From Saccharomonospora cyanea NA-134 (GTDB lineage: Bacteria; Actinomycetota; Actinomycetes; Mycobacteriales; Pseudonocardiaceae): DNA of 64,000 bases. This document shows positions 59,167 to 64,000 of this stretch, one piece after another. Below the pieces are notes generated by a model that worked only from the letters and a program-made list of their open reading frames with translations, searched no databases and was not told the DNA's origin. The first letter of the stretch is position 1. Every line of letters starts with the position of its first letter. The DNA lies in NCBI RefSeq assembly GCF_000244975.1, contig NZ_CM001440.1, positions 62,001 through 126,000 on the forward strand, written 5' to 3'. The translations under genes were made by a program, and so were the position numbers.

Positions 59167-59301
59167 GCTTCCACCATACGCTCGAAATTCATTCCCGATC
59201 CACTTGGAAGTGGTGACCTCGATCCCATTGTAGTACAATTTCTGAGCCAAGGTTTCGCTTATTTAATTGAGCCTTCGCTTATTGAGAAAAGGCTTGCCTA
59301 A
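59167..59301 (-). promoter_or_regulatory. AT-rich ferritin promoter region with direct repeats and a partial IdeR-like site
   Basis: TTCGCTTATT occurs at 59254-59263 and again at 59274-59283, exactly 20 bp (two helical turns) apart. TTAGGCAAGCCTT (minus strand, 59301-59289) matches the left half of the DtxR/IdeR box TTAGGTTAGGCTAACCTAA but the right half is poor. A TACAAT hexamer is a possible -10. The IdeR match overlaps the arcA stop codon. Confidence 0.4.
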
Positions 59302-60551
59302 CCGCTTGCCGGGACCGTTTCACGCGCGATGGGGCAGGACATGCACCGCGGTCCGCCGCGGCCGGAACCCAGTTCGGAGCCCGCGATCCGCACGACCTCG
59401 ATACCCGCGTCCTCCAGGCGTTCGTTGGTCTCGATGTTGCGTTCGTAGCCGATGACGACGCCGGGGGCGAGGGCGAGCGTGTTGTTGCCGTCGTCCCACT
59501 GCTCCCGTTCGGCCGTCACCGGGTCGAGGCCCGTGTCGATGACGTGTAGCCGGTCGATGCCCATCGCTTCGGCCGCCGCCTCCAGGAACGGGGCGGGCCC
59601 GGCCACGCGCACGCCCTTCTCCTCGTCGGGGGTGAGCGTGTAGGCGATGAGGGAGTCCCTCGCCAGCGGGTACATCACCACCGAGTCCGGTCCCACCATC
59701 GTGCAGACCGTGTCGAGGTGCATAGTGGCGCGGTCCTGGGCGATCGGCACGGCCAGCACCGTGTGCGCGAGGTCGTCGGCGAACACGGACCGCGCCAGCG
59801 ACTCGGCACCCGCCGGCGTGGTGCGCTCGCCCACGCCCACGGCCAGAACACCGGGCGCGAGCAGCAACACGTCGCCGCCCTCGACCGGAGCCGAATGCGC
59901 ACCGTAGGCGCGGACTGCCCCTCGGAAGCGGGGATGGTAGGCGTAGACGAGGTCCACCAGCGCGGTCTCCCGTTTCCGTGCGGGCATCGCCAGCGACGAG
60001 ATGGCGACCCGATCGCCGATCCACACCGACGAGTCGCGCGTGAACAGGAGGTTCGGCAGCGGATCGACCGCGAAGTCGTGCGGATGGTGCATTCTCCGCA
60101 CCAGCGAGCCGCCCTCCGACGCGGGCAGCTCCTCGAACGTCATGCCCGACATGAGCGCCTCGGCCAGCGCTGCGGGAGTCGAACTCGACAGGTGTGACCG
60201 CAGCACGTCCGCGAGTTCGTCCCCGAGTCGCCTGCTGTCGACCGCCGCGTGGACTCCCGCGGCGTGAGCCCTCGGGTCCTCCAGCGCGGCCCGCAGCACG
60301 TCGGCGAGGAGCAACACCTCCACGCCGCGGCTGCGCAGCACGGTGGCGAAGGCGTCGTGCTCCTCCTGTGCCCGGTCGACCCACGGGATGGAGTCGAACA
60401 GCAACTGGTCGTTGTTGCGCGGTGTGAGCCGCCGGAGTTCGTTGCCGGGGCGGTGTACCAGCACCGTCCGCAGCGGTCCCACCTCGCTTTCCACGCGGGT
60501 GGGGAGGCGCTCGGGAAGGCCGCTGGAGCTGGGGGAAGTCGATTCGGTCAC
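59298..60551 (-). CDS. arcA: Arginine deiminase
   Basis: 417-aa enzyme converting arginine to citrulline and ammonia. The guanidino-group-modifying fold shows [57 protein letters not shown] and the catalytic Cys in [15 protein letters not shown]. No carbamate kinase or ornithine carbamoyltransferase is adjacent. In this setting it may serve acid tolerance or arginine catabolism rather than a full ADI operon. The GTG at 60551 lies 7 nt after a TAGTCT -10, so it is probably leaderless. Confidence 0.94.
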   Translation of the reverse strand: MTESTSPSSSGLPERLPTRVESEVGPLRTVLVHRPGNELRRLTPRNNDQLLFDSIPWVDRAQEEHDAFATVLRSRGVEVLLLADVLRAALEDPRAHAAGVHAAVDSRRLGDELADVLRSHLSSSTPAALAEALMSGMTFEELPASEGGSLVRRMHHPHDFAVDPLPNLLFTRDSSVWIGDRVAISSLAMPARKRETALVDLVYAYHPRFRGAVRAYGAHSAPVEGGDVLLLAPGVLAVGVGERTTPAGAESLARSVFADDLAHTVLAVPIAQDRATMHLDTVCTMVGPDSVVMYPLARDSLIAYTLTPDEEKGVRVAGPAPFLEAAAEAMGIDRLHVIDTGLDPVTAEREQWDDGNNTLALAPGVVIGYERNIETNERLEDAGIEVVRIAGSELGSGRGGPRCMSCPIARETVPASG

Positions 60552-60558
60552 AGGGGCG

Positions 60559-60564
60559 AGACTA
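60559..60564 (-). promoter_or_regulatory. -10 element TAGTCT for leaderless arcA transcript
   Basis: On the minus strand TAGTCT ends exactly 7 nt before the GTG at 60551. No Shine-Dalgarno is visible. Confidence 0.6.
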
Positions 60565-60698
60565 GTGACCGAGGCGCCCCTTCGCGTGACGCGAAACGAC
60601 GCGGCGCGGCGTGGTAGCGCCTTCGCGCCGGGGAGCCCTTCCTTCGCAACGAAGAGGGCGCCCCGAGCGCGGTTCGTTGCGCCGTCCGCCTTACGTCG

Positions 60699-60914
60699 TC
60701 ACCAGCGGACGGCAGAGGCCATCCCCGGCGAGCCCGCGGTGGAGACCGTACGGGGGCTCGACAGGCGCGGCTGCCGAACCTCGGAGTTCGGCACCGTGGT
60801 GAAGACCCAGTTGTGGACGCCGCCCCCCATGATCTCGGCGTACCGCTCCGCCGCGTCGCGGTTGGCGAAACGGATCTGCTGGTCGGTCACCCGGTGAGTG
60901 ATCTTGCAAGCCAT
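60699..60914 (-). CDS. Small unknown protein (71 aa) with LexA-box promoter
   Basis: 71-aa protein starting ACKITHRVTDQQIRFANRDA and containing AAERYAEIMGGGVHNWVFTT. No membrane segment or known family. The start has a strong Shine-Dalgarno (AGGAGG) about 7 nt upstream. A near-consensus LexA operator lies about 50 bp upstream, between this gene and the CPBP gene, so SOS regulation is likely. It may be a DNA-damage-induced small protein; function is unknown. Confidence 0.75.
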   Translation of the reverse strand: MACKITHRVTDQQIRFANRDAAERYAEIMGGGVHNWVFTTVPNSEVRQPRLSSPRTVSTAGSPGMASAVRW

Positions 60915-60961
60915 CGTCCCCTCCTGGCCTCGCTGTGTCGGTTGCTGACCGGCTCGACAAT

Positions 60962-60977
60962 TAGAACACGTGTTCGA
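60962..60977. promoter_or_regulatory. LexA (SOS) box
   Basis: TAGAACACGTGTTCGA matches the actinobacterial LexA consensus TCGAAC-N4-GTTCGA at 10 of 12 specified positions, with a perfect GAACACGTGTTC palindrome at 60964-60975. It is ~50 bp upstream of the 71-aa gene. Confidence 0.6.
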
Positions 60978-61001
60978 ACGCGTGGCAACGCCGTCACGGC
61001 G

Positions 61002-61814
61002 TCACGGCAGCCAGGTGACGTGGTCGCGCAGCACCGCGTAGCCGACGAAGGCCACCACGTCCAGTAGCAGGTGTGCCACGACCAGTGGCCACAACCGGTT
61101 CGTCCGCTGCCAGACCCTGCCGTAGACGAGCCCCATCACGACATTGCCGACGAACCCGCCGAGCCCCTGGTAGAGGTGGTACGAGCCGCGCAGCACCGAC
61201 GACAGCAGCAGGGAGGCGTTCTCGGAGAGCCCGAGTTGCCGCAACCGCGTGAGCAGGTAGCCGACCACGAGCACCTCTTCGGCGAACGAGTTGCCGAACG
61301 CCGAGAGGGTCAACACGAAGGGGCGCCACCATGCTTCGTCCAAAGTGGATGGCTGCACGGCGAGGTTGAACCCGAGCTTCCACGCCACGAAGTAGAAAGC
61401 CAGACCCGGAATCCCGATCCCGGCCGCCAACGCGACCGCCCACACCGTGTCCCTGCCGGGCCTTTCCCGGTCGAGGCCGATGCGGGACAACCGGATTCCC
61501 GTACGCCACAACAGGTAGAGCCCGAGCGCTCCCCAGCCGACGAGCTGCACGACACCGAGCAGTTGCTTGAGCAGGTCGATGAGGCCGAGTTCCGCTCGGG
61601 AGACGTTGATGGCGACCTGTTGCCGCGAAAGAGGTTCCGGACGTAACAGAGCATCCAGAAGGGACAACCCGCTGCGCACGCCCGAAAGACCCAGCGTGAT
61701 CGAGAAAACGAGCACGAGCTCCACCACGAGCATGCGGCGCTCGCGCGGGTCGACGACGCGCTCAGGCGACGCCGGAGGCTGTGGGCTGATCCAATCACGC
61801 GCTCGAATGGCCAC
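61002..61814 (-). CDS. CPBP family intramembrane metalloprotease
   Basis: 270-aa polytopic membrane protein with about seven helices. The CPBP (CaaX protease and bacteriocin-processing, Abi) motifs are present: FAEEVLVVGYLLTRL (the EE pair), RGSYHLYQGLGGFVGNVVMG (first His) and VVAHLLLDVVAFVGYAVL (second His). Such proteins cleave within membranes; substrates are unknown. The GTG at 61814 has a TAATGT hexamer 11 nt upstream, so a very short leader is likely. It is divergent from the second BCCT gene. Confidence 0.9.
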   Translation of the reverse strand: MAIRARDWISPQPPASPERVVDPRERRMLVVELVLVFSITLGLSGVRSGLSLLDALLRPEPLSRQQVAINVSRAELGLIDLLKQLLGVVQLVGWGALGLYLLWRTGIRLSRIGLDRERPGRDTVWAVALAAGIGIPGLAFYFVAWKLGFNLAVQPSTLDEAWWRPFVLTLSAFGNSFAEEVLVVGYLLTRLRQLGLSENASLLLSSVLRGSYHLYQGLGGFVGNVVMGLVYGRVWQRTNRLWPLVVAHLLLDVVAFVGYAVLRDHVTWLP

Positions 61815-61964
61815 TGTGGCACGTTACATTAACTTGAATCTGTGCTGGTCAGAGGCGCGAACTGGTGTCCTTTCCGTATCGGGTACGTGATCCTTGGCTT
61901 AATCGGCAAGTTGGACCACTAGGGTCTTACGGTCCGAAAAATCCCGAAGAAGGAGGCAAGCCTC

Positions 61965-63671
61965 GTGACGGCGAAGTCCGATACTGAGGCCCGCGTGCCG
62001 CCTGGTTCGCGGCGACCGTGGCACGCCACGGTGGCGCCGCGGGTCTTCTGGCCATCGGCAGTGATCATCCTGGCTTTCGTGCTGGCGGCGGTCATCGCAC
62101 CCGACGCGATGAACAACGCGATCAGCGGGATCCAGGAAGCGGTCATCAGCACGTTCAGCTGGTACTACATGCTGATCGTCTCGGTGTTCGTGGTCTTCTC
62201 GCTGTGGATCGGCTTGAGTCACTACGGTGACATCAAACTCGGCCCCGACGAGGAGGAACCCGAGTTCGGTCTGAAGTCGTGGTTCGCCATGCTGTTCGCG
62301 GCCGGTATGGGCATCGGCCTGGTGTTCTGGGGCGTGGCCGAGCCGCTCAACCACTACGCGGGGCTGCCCAACCGCGCTACGGGCATCACGCAGGACGAGG
62401 AGGGTGCACAGGGCGCGATCGTGCAGACGTTCCTGCACTGGGGCCTGCACCCGTGGGCGATCTACGTGGTCGTGGGTGTGGCCATCGCGTACGCCATCCA
62501 CCGCAAGAAGCGCCCCGTGTCCATCCGCTACGGACTGGAGTCGCTGATCGGCAAGCGCGTCAACGGCTGGCTCGGTGACGTCATCGACATCGCCGCCATC
62601 GTCGGCACGCTGTTCGGTGTCGCGACCTCCCTCGGTCTGGGCGTCATCCAGATCGGTGCCGGGCTCGACTTCCTCGACGTGGTGTCCGACCCCGGCAACC
62701 TGACCTACGTGGTGCTGATCGGTGCGATCACGGCGCTGGCGATCTTCTCGGTCGTCACCGGCGTGAAGCGGGGCATCAAGTGGCTGTCCAACTTCAACAT
62801 GGGACTGGCCACCGTTCTCCTGCTCGCCGTCCTGGTGCTCGGCCCGACGCTGTTCATCTTCAAGGACCTCGTGCTGTCGATCGGCGAGTACCTGCAGAAC
62901 ATCCTGCGGATGAGCCTCAACACCACCGCGTACGAGGGCGCCGACGGCAACGAGTGGCAGGGCTGGTGGACGACGTTCTACTGGGGCTGGTGGATCTCGT
63001 GGGCGCCCTTCGTCGGCGTGTTCATCGCGCGCATCTCGCGCGGCCGTACGGTGCGCGAGTTCGTCGCGGGTGTGCTGCTGGTGCCCACGGCGGTCACGAT
63101 GCTGTGGTTCACCGTGTTCGGCGGCACCGCGCTGCACCGGGAGCTCTTCGGTGAAGGTGGCCTCGTCGGCACGGACGAGACCGGCGCCGCCACGGTGGAC
63201 ACGGAGGCGTCGCTGTTCAGCATGCTCGACGGTCTGCCCGCGGGGGCCGCGCTGTCGGTGGGCGCGCTGATCCTCATCGTGCTCTTCTTCGTCACGTCGG
63301 CGGACTCCGGCTCGCTCGTGGTGACCATGCTCGCCACCGGTGGGAACATCGAGCCCGCGAAGTGGAACCGCGTGTTCTGGGGTCTGCTGGAAGGTGCCGT
63401 CGCCGTCGCGCTGCTGTTGGCGGGCGGTCTCGACGCGATCAAGATCGTGGCGATCCTCATCGCGTTGCCGTTCAGCGTCGTGATGATCGGCATGTGCGTG
63501 TCGATCTGGCGCGACTTCCGGGCCGAACGCAAGGCGATGCTGCGAGCTCAGCGCAAGCTGCAACGCGAACAGCTCACCGAACACGTCACGAACAGCCTGA
63601 TCGACGACGGCCTCGTCGAACCGAACGGCAAGGATGACGGGAAGAAGGGCGAGAAGGTCACGACGTCCTGA
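61965..63671 (+). CDS. BCCT-family osmolyte transporter (second)
   Basis: 568-aa betaine/choline/carnitine transporter. Signatures GMGIGLVFWGVAEPLNHYAG and GWWISWAPFVGVFIARIS followed by RGRTVREF are intact. The glycine-rich region (GMGIGL) suggests Na+-coupled BetP-like or choline-type transport. It has a short N-terminus and a charged Lys/Arg/Asp-rich C-terminal tail. The GTG has AAGGAGG 9 nt upstream. Compared with the copy at 18942 its N-terminal extension is absent, so the two are different subtypes. The terminator follows at 63687. Confidence 0.94.
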   Translation: MTAKSDTEARVPPGSRRPWHATVAPRVFWPSAVIILAFVLAAVIAPDAMNNAISGIQEAVISTFSWYYMLIVSVFVVFSLWIGLSHYGDIKLGPDEEEPEFGLKSWFAMLFAAGMGIGLVFWGVAEPLNHYAGLPNRATGITQDEEGAQGAIVQTFLHWGLHPWAIYVVVGVAIAYAIHRKKRPVSIRYGLESLIGKRVNGWLGDVIDIAAIVGTLFGVATSLGLGVIQIGAGLDFLDVVSDPGNLTYVVLIGAITALAIFSVVTGVKRGIKWLSNFNMGLATVLLLAVLVLGPTLFIFKDLVLSIGEYLQNILRMSLNTTAYEGADGNEWQGWWTTFYWGWWISWAPFVGVFIARISRGRTVREFVAGVLLVPTAVTMLWFTVFGGTALHRELFGEGGLVGTDETGAATVDTEASLFSMLDGLPAGAALSVGALILIVLFFVTSADSGSLVVTMLATGGNIEPAKWNRVFWGLLEGAVAVALLLAGGLDAIKIVAILIALPFSVVMIGMCVSIWRDFRAERKAMLRAQRKLQREQLTEHVTNSLIDDGLVEPNGKDDGKKGEKVTTS

Positions 63672-63686
63672 CGTCGGTCACTCGCG

Positions 63687-63726
63687 GACCGCGGCGCCTC
63701 CGGCTCAGACCGGGGGCGCCGCGGTC
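63687..63726. terminator. Bidirectional terminator
   Basis: A perfect 12-bp stem GACCGCGGCGCC (63687-63698) with its complement at 63715-63726, between the BCCT gene and the convergent DUF2470 gene. Confidence 0.82.
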
Positions 63727-63730
63727 GTTC

Positions 63731-64000
63731 TCAGGCCTCGCCGTCCACGCCGGGGCTCTGGACGTCGCGACGGTGGAGGAACGGGCAGCCGACGAGCTTG
63801 CGCAGTTCGACGGCGAGCTGCGGCGGGTTCTCCACGGAGCGGGTGAACGCCAACCGCACGTCGTGGTCGTCGTCGGGCAGCTCCACGCGCAGGCGGAGAC
63901 CGTAGCGGTCGAGCCCCAGCGGCCGCACGCGGCCTTCCCGGAGTTCGGGCGGCAGCAGTCGCGACAGGCGGGTGACGATGTCGACGTGGTCGTGCTCCAG
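63731..64000 (-). CDS. DUF2470 domain protein (C-terminal part)
   Basis: The last 89 codons of a minus-strand gene entering from the right edge. The sequence begins LEHDHVDIVTRLSRLLPPEL, then RVRPLGLDRYGLRLRVELPD and HDVRLAFTRSV, which fits the DUF2470 domain seen in heme-related or pyridoxamine-oxidase-like proteins. The terminator just downstream is shared with the BCCT gene. The N-terminus and any partner domain are outside the window. Confidence 0.72.
   Translation of the reverse strand: MEHDHVDIVTRLSRLLPPELREGRVRPLGLDRYGLRLRVELPDDDHDVRLAFTRSVENPPQLAVELRKLVGCPFLHRRDVQSPGVDGEA

Overview
The window looks like chromosomal DNA of a Pseudonocardiaceae actinomycete, most likely close to Saccharomonospora or Amycolatopsis. 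It is very G+C-rich with GTG and TTG starts. It carries the oriC-proximal pstP–fhaB–fhaA block followed by tRNA-Leu, a sortase-type TQXA protein, an XRE–TPR regulator, SigE-family sigma factors and an ErmE-like methyltransferase. No prophage, insertion sequence, CRISPR array or rRNA operon was seen. Genus assignment is inference; there is no 16S gene here.

Layout. 0–2.5 kb: Ser/Thr phosphatase PstP and FHA proteins FhaB and FhaA (minus strand), then tRNA-Leu. 2.6–13.3 kb: metabolic genes (Cys/Met PLP enzyme, hydrolase, flavin monooxygenase, CoA-ester lyase, FAD sugar oxidase, amino-acid deaminase/aldolase, DHFR-like reductase), a surface adhesin-like TQXA protein and one frameshifted remnant. 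13.3–17.7 kb: TetR regulator, two small Cys-containing proteins divergent from an XRE–TPR regulator, and an APH-fold kinase. 17.8–26.4 kb: copper genes (CopD; an unknown membrane protein–YcnI–CopC operon), a BCCT transporter and a four-gene OpuC/ProU-type osmoprotectant ABC operon. 26.4–32.8 kb: DUF6474, RecB-like nuclease, SDR, gamma-glutamyltransferase and a membrane protein. 32.8–41.5 kb: a cell-surface glycan locus with an AlgX/AlgJ-like SGNH protein, a methyltransferase and a 1064-aa methyltransferase–coiled-coil–GT2–GT4 protein, flanked by two paralogous Pro-rich single-pass membrane proteins. 41.5–45.5 kb: MsrA, tRNA-Gly, an ECF sigma factor fused to its own zinc-finger/membrane region, and a Fpg/Nei glycosylase. 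45.6–51.0 kb: LytS-type kinase, S49 peptidase, LytTR regulator and acetate-type Na+ symporter. 51.0–57.4 kb: rhodanese, P450, GNAT, CutA, DUF5926, DUF952 and a SigE-family sigma/anti-sigma-like pair. 57.4–64 kb: erm with an attenuator-like leader, ferritin, arginine deiminase, a LexA-box small gene, CPBP protease, a second BCCT transporter and a DUF2470 protein.

The most interesting signals are regulatory. The erm leader can form mutually exclusive hairpins around a short leader ORF, and the erm Shine-Dalgarno sits in a hairpin stem. Ten genes have a TANNNT hexamer exactly 7 nt before the start codon, the arrangement expected for leaderless transcripts. Two of these are divergent genes sharing one 10-bp palindrome. 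A near-consensus LexA box precedes an unknown 71-aa gene. Osmolyte uptake is heavily represented (two BCCT carriers plus one ABC system), which suggests osmotic or salt adaptation.
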